The notes below the pieces were generated by a model. That model saw only the letters and a list, made by a program, of their open reading frames with translations. It searched no databases and was not told the origin of the DNA. Positions 1 through 8,616 of a stretch of 46,217 nt of DNA are shown piece by piece (positions within the stretch are counted from its first letter, which is position 1; each line of letters opens with the position of its first letter). Both the position numbers and the translations under genes were made by a program. The stretch spans positions 1 through 46,217 of the forward strand of contig WGBO01000041.1 of assembly GCA_015494295.1 (NCBI GenBank). The letters are read 5' to 3'. The stretch is from Gammaproteobacteria bacterium (GTDB lineage Bacteria; Pseudomonadota; Gammaproteobacteria; DSM-19610).

Positions 1-1191
1 GAATGCGTTCCCGCTGTTGCCCCCCGTGATCGAGTAGCTCAGGGTATCCAGCGGGTCCTCGTCACTGGCGAGCACCGTGCCCACCAGCGTGCCGTTGGCG
101 CTGTTCTCGTCCACCGCGAAGGACTGGTCGTTCACCACCGGCGCGTCGTTCACCGGTGTAATGCTGAAACTGAAAGTTTCGTTGAAATTGGTAGTGCCAC
201 CACCCAGCGCCCGCACATCAAATATAAAACTGTCGCTCACTGGTGTGCTCGCGCCACCGTGCACATAAACCAGCCGATTGGCGTCGATATCGGTCTGGTT
301 GAAGCTGCTGACCGGCACACCGGGCGACGTGGTCAGCTCCAGTTGCCCATAGGCCGGGCCGGTGGTCACGCTGTATACCAGATCTCCCCCATGGGTGCTG
401 CTATACAGGAGTTCGCTGGTTGTTATGGTGTCTGTTCCGCCTTCGGCAACTGTACTTCCAGTATTATTGACAATCGTTGGACTGCTGATGAGGCTGGCAA
501 ACCAGTGTTTCTGGACGCGCTCGTCGAAAACGGAAGCCGCGTCTATCCTGCCAGCGTGATATTCGAGTTCCCAATCGCCACCGAGGGAAGCGCTGCCGGT
601 AATGTCGTCGCTGGCCGCGATATCCAGACCGGTCAGATCCCGTAACATCGCAAGGAACGCTTGCCCTTCGCTGCTGGACGCAAGATCGCAGCCATAAAAG
701 AGCAGGTCCCCTCCGGCCGCAAGCGCCTGGCTCCAGCCAGCGACCGCTTCCGGGCTGGTTTCGATCGCGGCCCTGTCCATCCAGCCGTTGCCAAGCAGAA
801 GCCGGCCATCCGCACCATGGGAAACCACATGAACGGCGTCGAGTCCCTGTCGACCGGACAATGCCTCGCTGATCTGGAGAATGCCGTCCCGTCCCGCGTC
901 GAGCACCCTGATATCCACCAAGTCGCCACGCGACTCGCGGATCATCTCCACGAGATCCTGGAAATCGGGAACCCTCGGGTCGACGAAAACAATTTCACGA
1001 ACACTGTCAACCGACGCCACCGGATCAGGGAGCGGCTCCGGCTCTGGCTCCGGACCGTCCGGCGCTCCGACATCGGCGTCAAGGTCGGGAACGAACAGGC
1101 CCAGCGCTCCCGCGGACAGCAGAATACGGGGCTCCAGCGATTCCATCAAAAACCGGCTGACTGGCGATGCTTTCCCATTTTTTAGCTTCAT
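1..1191 (-). CDS. LEPR-XLL / DUF4347 giant surface protein, N-terminal 397 residues (cut by window edge)
   Basis: The frame is open from an ATG at 1191 to base 1 with no stop, so only the N-terminus is seen. Residues 19-27 read LEPRILLSA, the N-terminal signature of LEPR-XLL proteins, which are typically very long repetitive surface or secreted proteins. A GPEPEPEPLPDP linker follows, then from about 55 to 215 a DUF4347-like domain with VVSHGADGRLLLG and DLLFYGCDLASSSEG. From about 235 onward cadherin/CSPG-like repeats begin, with PVNDAPVVNDQSFAVDENS typical of tandem cadherin-like domains. No classical signal peptide is visible, which is usual for this class. It diverges from the CTERM gene and lies beside an M50/HlyD operon that may serve its export (inference). 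The start has only a weak ribosome binding site, but the LEPR motif fixes it well. Confidence 0.88.
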   Translation of the reverse strand, partial: MKLKNGKASPVSRFLMESLEPRILLSAGALGLFVPDLDADVGAPDGPEPEPEPLPDPVASVDSVREIVFVDPRVPDFQDLVEMIRESRGDLVDIRVLDAGRDGILQISEALSGRQGLDAVHVVSHGADGRLLLGNGWMDRAAIETSPEAVAGWSQALAAGGDLLFYGCDLASSSEGQAFLAMLRDLTGLDIAASDDITGSASLGGDWELEYHAGRIDAASVFDERVQKHWFASLISSPTIVNNTGSTVAEGGTDTITTSELLYSSTHGGDLVYSVTTGPAYGQLELTTSPGVPVSSFNQTDIDANRLVYVHGGASTPVSDSFIFDVRALGGGTTNFNETFSFSITPVNDAPVVNDQSFAVDENSANGTLVGTVLASDEDPLDTLSYSITGGNSGNAF

Positions 1192-1497
1192 TTGAAGTAC
1201 TGCTGCCCGAACCGATGCCCACTGGATACCCACCCGTAATGTCTATCGACCAACCAGGACGCGGCTTGAGGATAACTTTCCGCCACCAAGCAAAAAACTC
1301 ATCAATGTACTGGGTTTCCCCGATATTTATTATTTTTGTGTGAAATAGGCTACAGACAATGTCCAATCAAAAACTCAATAATTTTCCCGGAATTGTTGGG
1401 CAGCATTTTCCGAGCAGAAGCCGGCGCTGTACCGGGCCGCGGATCCCAGCAAAAAACCATTATAAACAATAATTAAGTATAGTGGAGGGCTTGCATA
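1192..1497. other. Divergent intergenic region
   Basis: These 306 bases separate the minus-strand LEPR-XLL gene from the plus-strand CTERM gene, and both must start transcription here. An AT-rich patch lies around 1320-1345. A GGAGGG ribosome binding site at 1484-1489 sits 8 nt before the GTG start at 1498. I see no convincing -35/-10 pair, repeat or small ORF. Confidence 0.5.
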
Positions 1498-2277
1498 GTG
1501 AGTATCACCAGAACAACCCTTGCGATCCTGGGAACCTGGCTTCTCTGCCAGCCCCTCACCCAGGCCTCGACCGTGCTGTTTTCGGAAACATTCGATGGCG
1601 TGTTCGGCGCCGCCAGCTGCACGACCGGGCACGGCCACGGGGGCGGCGACCACTGCAGCCGTGGACGGCAGCTATACGGCGTGCCCACGCGCGCCAGTGG
1701 CGCTGACCAGGACTGGTGGGGAGCACGTTTCGAAACACCGGACAACGGCAGCGTCTCCAATGATGTCGGCGTGGCGGGCACCTCCAGCAACGCCTGGGCA
1801 ATCGTCGAGGACGATGCCGGCTTGTTGTTGCAGATCGACACCCGGGGCTACGCCGATATCATTCTCAGCTTCGACTGGCGCACCTATAGCGCCTACAGCA
1901 ACGACCGCTTCGTCGTCGGGTACTACGCCGGAACACTGGACAGCGATGCCGGCGGCTTCGATAGCGCGCGCAGCATGGATCTTCGCGGTACCGGCAACCC
2001 CTGGAACTGGAACGCCGCCAGCAGCGACTGGGTCGAGTTGATGCGAGGACGGAACAACTATTCCTGGAACAGCGAGTCGATTGCGCTGAATCTTCCGGCG
2101 GACAGCGGTGAGCTCTGGATAGCCTTCTGGCTGGACAATGGTGAAGGCGATTACGGAAAGTTCGACAATATCCTGATAACCGGAACGACGGTCGTGCCCG
2201 TTCCGGCTGCGGTGTGGCTGTTTGCCAGTGGTCTGGGATCGCTACTACTGCTGTCCGGCCGGCGCGGGCGGGAGTGA
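1498..2277 (+). CDS. Secreted protein with VPxPA/PEP-CTERM-type C-terminal sorting signal
   Basis: The 259-residue product starts at GTG 1498 behind GGAGGG. It has an N-terminal signal peptide (residues 1 to about 23, ending QPLTQAS). The C-terminus carries VPVPAAVWLFASGLGSLLLL followed by SGRRGRE. This is the tripartite motif, hydrophobic helix and basic tail of PEP-CTERM/VPLPA-type substrates, which are cleaved by an exosortase or related enzyme and tied to exopolysaccharide or cell-surface assembly. The middle looks like a beta-sandwich (repeated Asp/Gly/Trp-rich strands such as IILSFDWRTYSAYSND), but I cannot name the family. Residues 41-52 hold an unusual Cys/His cluster (CTTGHGHGGGDHC), a possible metal site. 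No exosortase gene is in this window. Confidence 0.82.
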   Translation: MSITRTTLAILGTWLLCQPLTQASTVLFSETFDGVFGAASCTTGHGHGGGDHCSRGRQLYGVPTRASGADQDWWGARFETPDNGSVSNDVGVAGTSSNAWAIVEDDAGLLLQIDTRGYADIILSFDWRTYSAYSNDRFVVGYYAGTLDSDAGGFDSARSMDLRGTGNPWNWNAASSDWVELMRGRNNYSWNSESIALNLPADSGELWIAFWLDNGEGDYGKFDNILITGTTVVPVPAAVWLFASGLGSLLLLSGRRGRE

Positions 2278-2286
2278 AACCGGCGA

Positions 2287-3099
2287 TTACGGTGCGACGA
2301 TAAACCGTAGTCGGCATTCCAGCCCGCTGGGAATGGCACCTTCGGGGTTTGGCAAGCGCAGTCGGACACCAAAGGTACCGCTTGCGGTATCCAGCACCGG
2401 GTCAACGCGTTGCACCTCGGCCCGGTAGACCGGCTCTCCCTCATACAAGATAACGTCGGCCGGTTGCCCGGCGGACACACGACCGAAAACCCGCGCCGGC
2501 AACAGCGCCTCGACACGCAGGGGATCGATCCGCGCCAGCGTCAGAACTGGCGCCTTCTCCACGTATTCGCCCTCATCCCTGTGCTGTTCGGTCACGACTC
2601 CGGCCATCGGACTGACCAGCACGCGACGTGCCAGCGCAGCCCGGGCGCGATCGAGTTCCAGCCGGGCCAGCCTGGCCTCTTCCCGGGCGCGACCTAACTT
2701 GGCGCGGGCCATGTCGATCCGCGCCCGCGCCTCATCACGCTCCTGCGCGGATGCATTCTTGTTGCGGAACAGGTTCTCGATGCGGTTTGCCTTGCGCTTG
2801 GCCAGCGCGAGTTCTGCCTCGCGCAACTCGATTTCGCTGTTCTGCTCGGCACGGGCGCGAACCACCGCGACAGCGGCTTCCTCTACCCGGGAGTCCAGGC
2901 GCGCCAGCACCTGCCCGGGTCCGACACGATCACCACGGTCAACCTCGACCGACGCCAGCACGCCGTCGACCGCGAAACTGAGTTCGACGACGCGTTCCGG
3001 CTCGATGAGGCAGTCATATAGCTCGTCAGTCAGCTGCGCGCCATGCACTCCCGTTCCATTCATGGTAACAACCAGAGCGAACAACCATCCTGTTCTCAT
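2287..3099 (-). CDS. HlyD/RND-type periplasmic adaptor (membrane fusion protein)
   Basis: The 270-residue product has a signal peptide (MRTGWLFALVVTMNGTGVHG), then a lipoyl-like half-domain (VDGVLASVEVDRGDRVGPGQ). A long alpha-helical hairpin of about residues 70-165 is rich in Ala, Arg and Glu. The second lipoyl half (LVSPMAGVVTEQHRDEGEYV) and a beta-barrel domain follow. This is the layout of efflux and type I secretion adaptors that bridge an inner-membrane component to a TolC-like channel. Its ATG overlaps the stop of the upstream M50 gene by 4 nt (ATGA), so the two are translationally coupled. No transporter ATPase or RND pump lies nearby, so the inner-membrane partner is most likely the M50/HlyD protein (inference). 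Confidence 0.85.
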   Translation of the reverse strand: MRTGWLFALVVTMNGTGVHGAQLTDELYDCLIEPERVVELSFAVDGVLASVEVDRGDRVGPGQVLARLDSRVEEAAVAVVRARAEQNSEIELREAELALAKRKANRIENLFRNKNASAQERDEARARIDMARAKLGRAREEARLARLELDRARAALARRVLVSPMAGVVTEQHRDEGEYVEKAPVLTLARIDPLRVEALLPARVFGRVSAGQPADVILYEGEPVYRAEVQRVDPVLDTASGTFGVRLRLPNPEGAIPSGLECRLRFIVAP

Positions 3100-5237
3100 A
3101 ACTTCGCGAGCCTCCGTTCGATTGCCGCATTCAGGGTCGCAAGCCAGCGCCTGCCAACCGGTTCGCTGGCGTGATCGAAGCGCACGATCGCGCGGGCGCC
3201 GGGGTGCGCATCGATGCCCGGCGGCAGCGCCAGTTCCACCTCGAACACCGCCGACAAGGCGGTTCTCCCGGAGGCGTCCGCCGGGTCGACCGGCACGCTG
3301 CCGCCGCCTGCGGTACCCAACGCGGCGCTGGGCAACTGACGGGCAGCCGCCGGCACGATATGCGCCAGACGAACCGGGAAGCTCCTGTCGCTGCGTTCCA
3401 GAAGCCGCGCGCGCAAGCGTTCCACGCCAGAACGTACTTCGCCGATATCCTCCTGGGAAACAACTGCGCGCAAGCGTGGCTGAACCCTGCCGGTGACATA
3501 GCCCAGCACCTCGCCCTTGCGAACGAAACGTCCCGGCAAATCATCCCCGTGGCGTGGCTGGAAGTAACCGTCTACGTCGCTGCTGGCCACAAGTCCTTTG
3601 TAGTCCAGGCGCGCGCGAGCCAGATCGGCCTCCACGCTCCGGAGGGTGTCGCGGACCCGGGCCGCCCCGGAACGATCCGACCCGCGCAACGCGGTGTAAC
3701 GCGCCAGCAGTTCATCACGATGCGCCTGCAGGCGCTGCAGCCTCGCGTCGGCCAGGGGGTCCACACTACGCACCAGCGGATCACCGCTGCGCACAAGGCT
3801 GCCCGGGGCCGCAACGAATTCCGCAACAAACCCGTCGGCGCCGGCCCTCACCACGGCTTTCTCGGGCAACCACACCACTGCCTCGGCCTGGGTCCACGAC
3901 GGTAGCGGAACCGCAAAGACCGCGAGCCAGATCGCCAGCAGGAACGCCGCGCTTACCGACAAGGCACGAACACGGACCGGCGCCAGCAAGGGTCCGAACA
4001 GAAGCGCGCCAATCCCCCTCGCCAGCGGGCGGACAAACATCAGCACAGCACCCCAAACGGCTAGCAGCAGCCCCGCCAACAGGTACTTGCCGGCTACAAA
4101 CCACAACATGACTACCAGCACAATGCTGCGGTAAGCAAAAGATGCAATCCCGTACACCAGCAGCCACCGGCTTTCACGGCGGCTCGCCGAAGGCGAACGC
4201 AGCGCGGTCAGGCCGAAAGCATGGCGCTGCAAAAGGTACAACAGGTAACGGCCGGAGCGGCTGGCGAGATTGGGTATGGCGAGCAGGTCGCTGAGAATAT
4301 AGTAGCCGTCGAAACGCATGAGGGGATTGGCATTAAGCAACAGCGTGGAAACAGTGGCAATCAATATCACGTTGTAACACACGGCATGCAACAGCGTCCC
4401 GGGACTGCTGACCAGCCACAGGTTAAGCGCAATGGAAGCTATCAACAGATCGACCATGATACCCGCCGCGCCCACCAGGACTCGGGACCGCCGGCTGTCA
4501 AATGCGTTTGCCGCGCTGGCGTCGACATATGGCAGCGGCAGGAGAGCAAGAAACAGGACGCCCATCTCGTGGACTTCGCCGCCACGCACCTTCACCGCAA
4601 ACGCATGACCGAGTTCGTGCAGAAGCTTGACGACCGGATAGACGATCCACAGCAGTAACAGGTTGGAAGCCGTCAGAACACGATCGGCAACGTCCGTGCT
4701 CAACGCTGTCCAGTGCACCGCCGCCTGCAGGACACTCCATGCGAGCAACAGCGTCCAGGCAAGCAGCATGAGCGGCGTAAACAACGGTTTGACCCACGGA
4801 AGCGCGCGTTCCAGCCAGATATCAGGATCAAGCAGCGGCACACGCACCATCAGCGGGTTCACCGGGGGTTTGACTGTACCGCCGGGCGCAAGCCTGTCCA
4901 GCAGATTTCTGGCGGCAATCGGAAGCCGCCAGTCGAGCAGTTCGGCAGCCTGCATCTGCGCCAGCAGGGTTGCCAGATCGCTTCGCAACCGCATGTCATC
5001 CGGTTCATCTGCAACCACGGCCTCGAGCAGTTCCGCCACCGTTCGCTGGCCATCCATGGCATCAATAACCCGCCGGGCAGCGGCATTGAAGCGATAATGA
5101 GTCCCCGCCAGCGGGTCGCTGAGAACATACCAGTCACTGCCATCATGGTGCTGGAGGCTGGCGCGCAGTTCCGGACGCAGGCAAGGCTTCAACGGCGCAA
5201 TGGTATCCCAGTACGGCTGTGTAAGCGAGATGGGCAT
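3096..5237 (-). CDS. PqqD-like / M50 site-2-type metalloprotease / HlyD-like membrane protein
   Basis: The product is a 713-residue polytopic membrane protein. From the N-terminus it has a PqqD-like winged-helix segment (about 17-105, with YRFNAAARRVIDAMDG). Next comes an M50 membrane protease core with HELGH at 207-211 and the third-ligand motif RFDGYY around Asp310, in several transmembrane helices. At the C-terminus is a periplasmic HlyD-like part (from about 435) with a lipoyl half-motif, coiled coil and beta barrel. The frame extends upstream to 5300, but the ATG at 5237 shares the stop of the preceding gene (TAATG), so I choose that start. Members of this fused family occur beside adaptors and long repeat proteins. 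Whether the protease cleaves a cargo or has been co-opted as a transporter is unknown. The zinc ligands look intact. Confidence 0.85.
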   Translation of the reverse strand: MPISLTQPYWDTIAPLKPCLRPELRASLQHHDGSDWYVLSDPLAGTHYRFNAAARRVIDAMDGQRTVAELLEAVVADEPDDMRLRSDLATLLAQMQAAELLDWRLPIAARNLLDRLAPGGTVKPPVNPLMVRVPLLDPDIWLERALPWVKPLFTPLMLLAWTLLLAWSVLQAAVHWTALSTDVADRVLTASNLLLLWIVYPVVKLLHELGHAFAVKVRGGEVHEMGVLFLALLPLPYVDASAANAFDSRRSRVLVGAAGIMVDLLIASIALNLWLVSSPGTLLHAVCYNVILIATVSTLLLNANPLMRFDGYYILSDLLAIPNLASRSGRYLLYLLQRHAFGLTALRSPSASRRESRWLLVYGIASFAYRSIVLVVMLWFVAGKYLLAGLLLAVWGAVLMFVRPLARGIGALLFGPLLAPVRVRALSVSAAFLLAIWLAVFAVPLPSWTQAEAVVWLPEKAVVRAGADGFVAEFVAAPGSLVRSGDPLVRSVDPLADARLQRLQAHRDELLARYTALRGSDRSGAARVRDTLRSVEADLARARLDYKGLVASSDVDGYFQPRHGDDLPGRFVRKGEVLGYVTGRVQPRLRAVVSQEDIGEVRSGVERLRARLLERSDRSFPVRLAHIVPAAARQLPSAALGTAGGGSVPVDPADASGRTALSAVFEVELALPPGIDAHPGARAIVRFDHASEPVGRRWLATLNAAIERRLAKL

Positions 5238-6928
5238 TAGAACCACCAGAGCCAGGACCGCACACGCAACCACTCGAGCGTGCGATGCCCGATAATCCAC
5301 AGCAGACTGTGCCGCCCGGCCAGCACCTTGCCGTTGCCGGCCATGCCGGGGCGTAACACGCCTTCCGCGTCATGATCGAGTTCAGCCTCGACCCGGAACC
5401 TGTTGCGGCCACCGACGATGCGCGACACAGGCATGATCCGACGGACAGTAAACGAAAATTCCCGACCAGGAAGCCCGTCCAGCATCAGTTCACCGGGAGC
5501 CCCGTCCCGCAAGGCAGCAATGTCGCGATCGTCCACCTCCAGGACCACGCGGTAGGCATCCAGTGGGGCCACCTCGAACAGAATGTCACCACGGCTCACC
5601 GGTGCATCCAGAGCCTGGCTGAGATCACCGCTGACCACCAGTCCGTCGATCGGCGCCTTCAGGGTATTGCGGGCGAGCTGCGCCTCGATCAACGCCAGTT
5701 CGGCATCGGCGCGGGCGACCCGGGTGCGCTGGATACGCGCCTCGGCGCGCTTGCGATCGGCGAGCGCCTGCCGGTAGGACTTCTGCCACTGGGCACGCTG
5801 GTTTCTCCATTTCTCCGCTTCCAGGGACAGCTCCCGGCTGTCCAGCACGGCGAGCACGTCGCCCGCCTTGACCGTGTCTCCGGCGCGCACCAGGGCACTG
5901 GCGACAAAGCCGTCGCGGGGCGCACTGACAACGCGCTGGATACGGCCCTCCAGCGTAGCCGGCGCGCTCACGCGGTACTCGACCGGCACGATCGCAGCCA
6001 GAACCAGAGCCAGCATGCCAGCCCCCACGGCGGACTTCAGCCCGGCGCGGCGCGGACCAAACAGTTGCGTCAGTCCGCCGCGCAGGCTTCCCACCAGTTT
6101 TTCGGCGGGCGATGGCCGCGCCGCCTCGATCAGGTCCAGCAAGGGACCGGCATAGGTTGCAAACTGTTCACACCACAACCGCTGCGCGCGTGTGAAGGGC
6201 TTGCGTGCCGGTCGTTCCAGCAGCAAGCCGGCAATCGTCTGTCCACAACGGTCTCTCAGCGAAACCACATGCTGCACGGCACGGGGTTTCACCGGGCCGA
6301 CCAGGGCCTCTCCGACGACGTTAGCCAACGCATTCGCGGCCTGGCTGCGGGTATCCAGCTTGCGCTTGCCCGACAACACGGCAAGCCGCCAGCGCGCACC
6401 CTTGCATCGAACCAGAGCGACGCGCGCACAACCCAGTTCGTCGGCAAGCGCATCGATCCATGCCTGGTGACCGTCCGCGGTCACCATTCTCGCGAGCATC
6501 CGGAGTAACACGGCATTACCCTTGTCCGCCACGGAGCCACGATTGGCGTCCAGCATCTCCAGCCATACGGCGCCCCACTGCAACAGTTGCAGGGCCGCCT
6601 GGAGCGCGGCCCTGTTATGCTGGGCCACCTCGATCGCGACCAATCCGCGCAAGGCGCCATCCGTCAGTAACGGACAAACGAGCAGATTCCCCGCCGTGGC
6701 GCCAGCGCCGCTATCCAGTGGCACCACAGCCGCGTGCATGCCGTGGCGCCCCCCCACACGCAGTATCTCCCGCCACGTATCGAACTCCGGCTGCGGCTCC
6801 GGCCAGCAGGCAACCGGCCGCATTTCATTGTCTGCCGTGCCCACCAGCCACACGCCACCACGCACACATCCTCCGATCATTCGGCACAGCGTTTCCAGCC
6901 AGGGGGCGAACTGGGTTGAAGCGTCCAT
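5237..6928 (-). CDS. GAF-like / HlyD membrane fusion protein
   Basis: The 563-residue product has two parts. Residues 1 to about 275 are cytoplasmic and look like one or two GAF-type folds (GNLLVCPLLTDGALRGLVAI, then a second segment ending at the QFATYAGPLLDLIEA helix). A single transmembrane helix at about 298-316 (AVGAGMLALVLAAIVP) leads to a HlyD adaptor: lipoyl half (SAPRDGFVASALVRAGDTVK), coiled coil of about 365-420, second lipoyl half (LKAPIDGLVVSGDLSQ) and beta barrel. It is the first gene of a three-gene operon; its TAA overlaps the next ATG. A cytoplasmic sensory domain on an adaptor suggests that export is gated by an intracellular signal (inference). The GAF assignment rests on pattern and is less sure than the HlyD part. 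Confidence 0.82.
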   Translation of the reverse strand: MDASTQFAPWLETLCRMIGGCVRGGVWLVGTADNEMRPVACWPEPQPEFDTWREILRVGGRHGMHAAVVPLDSGAGATAGNLLVCPLLTDGALRGLVAIEVAQHNRAALQAALQLLQWGAVWLEMLDANRGSVADKGNAVLLRMLARMVTADGHQAWIDALADELGCARVALVRCKGARWRLAVLSGKRKLDTRSQAANALANVVGEALVGPVKPRAVQHVVSLRDRCGQTIAGLLLERPARKPFTRAQRLWCEQFATYAGPLLDLIEAARPSPAEKLVGSLRGGLTQLFGPRRAGLKSAVGAGMLALVLAAIVPVEYRVSAPATLEGRIQRVVSAPRDGFVASALVRAGDTVKAGDVLAVLDSRELSLEAEKWRNQRAQWQKSYRQALADRKRAEARIQRTRVARADAELALIEAQLARNTLKAPIDGLVVSGDLSQALDAPVSRGDILFEVAPLDAYRVVLEVDDRDIAALRDGAPGELMLDGLPGREFSFTVRRIMPVSRIVGGRNRFRVEAELDHDAEGVLRPGMAGNGKVLAGRHSLLWIIGHRTLEWLRVRSWLWWF

Positions 6929-7135
6929 TGCGACAGCAGGTTTCCGGTTTTGACCTCAGATATATACTGTCAGGCTATCGGCCAACGACAGGTGATCTGA
7001 ACCCCCCGCCCAGGACGCCCGGTCAAGGGCGAACCCCGCCACCCGCCCCCTGTTGACGCTTATTTACGGCAAGCCTTTAAGCCTGTCGGGACATGGGCCG
7101 AACAGTTGGCACGTTCTGGCCAAAGGGGGAGACCC

Positions 7136-8098
7136 ATGACAAAATTCCGCAAACTGCTGACGTACCTGATCCTCGCACTCTCGGCTCAGTCAGCCCTGCT
7201 CTCGCCAGCCCATGCTGTCGAACGCTTCCGGCCGTTCGTCTTGGCGTGGCGCGGTCACGCAGATTTCCAGACCAGGGTCGCTGAAGTGCGCCAGGCGCTG
7301 GAATCGGCGGGCTTCGATATCGTCGCGGATTTCTCGCCCTACCCGGAAGATGCTTACCTCGACGAACTGCGAATCCTCGTTTTCACCAGCGGTGAACTCA
7401 AGCGTCTCGCTGCCCGGAGCCGCTATGGCGGGTTCGCGACCGCACAACGGGTGTCGATCAGCAGGCACCGCGGCGACGTGCAGGTCGCCTATGTCAACCC
7501 TACCTACATGGCGCACGCCTATCGTCTCAGCACCGACCTCAAGGGCATCACGGACAAGCTTGCCGGCGCACTGGGCAGGGTACGTGACTTCGGATCGGAA
7601 AAAGGCCTTACCGAAAAACATCTGCGTACATATCGTTACACCTTCGGTATGGAGTATTTCGACGAGCCTTATGAACTCGCAAGCTTCGCAAATCACGAAC
7701 AAGCGCTGCGTGAAGTCACGCGGAACCTGGCAGCGGCCACCGGTCTCGGCATCACCCCTGTTTACCGCATCGACATACCGGGAAAGGATGAAACCATCAT
7801 CGGCGTCACGCGTCGTGGCCGGGGAAAGGAAGACAGGTACTACGACGACCACTGGATCATGGACAACGTGGACTTCGGCGAGCTGCACACCACGGCCTAT
7901 CTGCCATACGAAGTCATGGTCACGGGAAACCGTGTGATCGCGATGAGCATGCGTTTCCGGATGGCGGTATACCACCCCGACCTGAGCATGAAAGGACGCG
8001 ACAGTTTCATGAATATAATTCCAAGCCCCCTGGCTGTAAAAAACGTGCTTGGCGCCGCGGTGACAGGAAACCTCGCGGCCAACATCACGCATAAGTAA
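7136..8098 (+). CDS. Secreted protein of unknown function, weakly DUF302-like
   Basis: The 320-residue product has a clear signal peptide (residues 1-27, ending LLSPAHA). I start it at ATG 7136 behind GGGGGAGA rather than 30 nt upstream, because that places the signal peptide at the N-terminus. Two halves each recall DUF302-type folds: VRQALESAGFDIVADFSPY with VAYVNPTYMAHAY in the first, and LPYEVMVTGNRVIAMSMRF near residues 262-280 in the second. The resemblance is by eye only. No catalytic motif or cysteine pair is evident. It stands alone, with about 200 bp of free sequence upstream, so it probably has its own promoter. Confidence 0.72.
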   Translation: MTKFRKLLTYLILALSAQSALLSPAHAVERFRPFVLAWRGHADFQTRVAEVRQALESAGFDIVADFSPYPEDAYLDELRILVFTSGELKRLAARSRYGGFATAQRVSISRHRGDVQVAYVNPTYMAHAYRLSTDLKGITDKLAGALGRVRDFGSEKGLTEKHLRTYRYTFGMEYFDEPYELASFANHEQALREVTRNLAAATGLGITPVYRIDIPGKDETIIGVTRRGRGKEDRYYDDHWIMDNVDFGELHTTAYLPYEVMVTGNRVIAMSMRFRMAVYHPDLSMKGRDSFMNIIPSPLAVKNVLGAAVTGNLAANITHK

Positions 8099-8194
8099 CG
8101 TTTCATACACTCGTTGCCCCTTGAAAAAATGGGTTTGTCGGTATGCGGAAACGCTGCTAGATTGTGAACGAAACCTTTGACGGGGGGGCACAAC

Positions 8195-8614
8195 ATGAAC
8201 CTTACAATCTGCAAGACATTATGCAATGAATGTCCTTTCAGTACTTCAGCTCGGAAGGGCTGGCTGGGGCTGCACTCACTCGACGGAATTCTTGCCGTTC
8301 AACAGGAAAGCAGGCTTTTCAGTTGCCACATGCTGCGCAAGATTGACATGAAGCCGCGGGATGTCGAGAGCGGCGCGGTGCGCATCTGCCGGGGATTCAT
8401 CGCAAGCGCCAGCAAATCCGGCCTGCGCTTCGACGAAAGCACCGAGCAGGGACGCGCGCTGCGAGAACTCCAGATATGTGTGGAACAGGAAGCGCGAGAG
8501 AATCCTGAAATCATACTGTCGCGGGAGGAATTCGAAATGCACCATGGCAGTCACCATCCCGGTCGCCGGCTGCCCCCGGAAGTCCGTTTAAGGCGCATGG
8601 GATACCGGGTATAG
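8195..8614 (+). CDS. Small cysteine-rich protein of unknown function
   Basis: The 139-residue product starts at ATG 8195, a few bases after a run of seven G that serves as ribosome binding site. The N-terminus reads CKTLCNECPFS (Cys at 6, 10 and 13), followed by Cys residues in FSCHMLRK and RICRGF. That pattern suggests a metal or Fe-S binding fold and recalls small CxxCPF proteins of the DUF6283 type (memory-based). There is no signal peptide, so it should be cytoplasmic. The C-terminal 30 residues are basic and His-rich. It ends 2 bp before the stop of the convergent chemoreceptor gene, with no room for a terminator. Confidence 0.7.
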   Translation: MNLTICKTLCNECPFSTSARKGWLGLHSLDGILAVQQESRLFSCHMLRKIDMKPRDVESGAVRICRGFIASASKSGLRFDESTEQGRALRELQICVEQEARENPEIILSREEFEMHHGSHHPGRRLPPEVRLRRMGYRV

Positions 8615-8616
8615 CG

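Noticed and set aside
881..1195. Plus-strand frame rich in Gly-Ser repeats
   Set aside because: It is the antisense of the PEPEP linker and DUF4347 part of the LEPR-XLL gene, which has recognisable domains and a sensible start.
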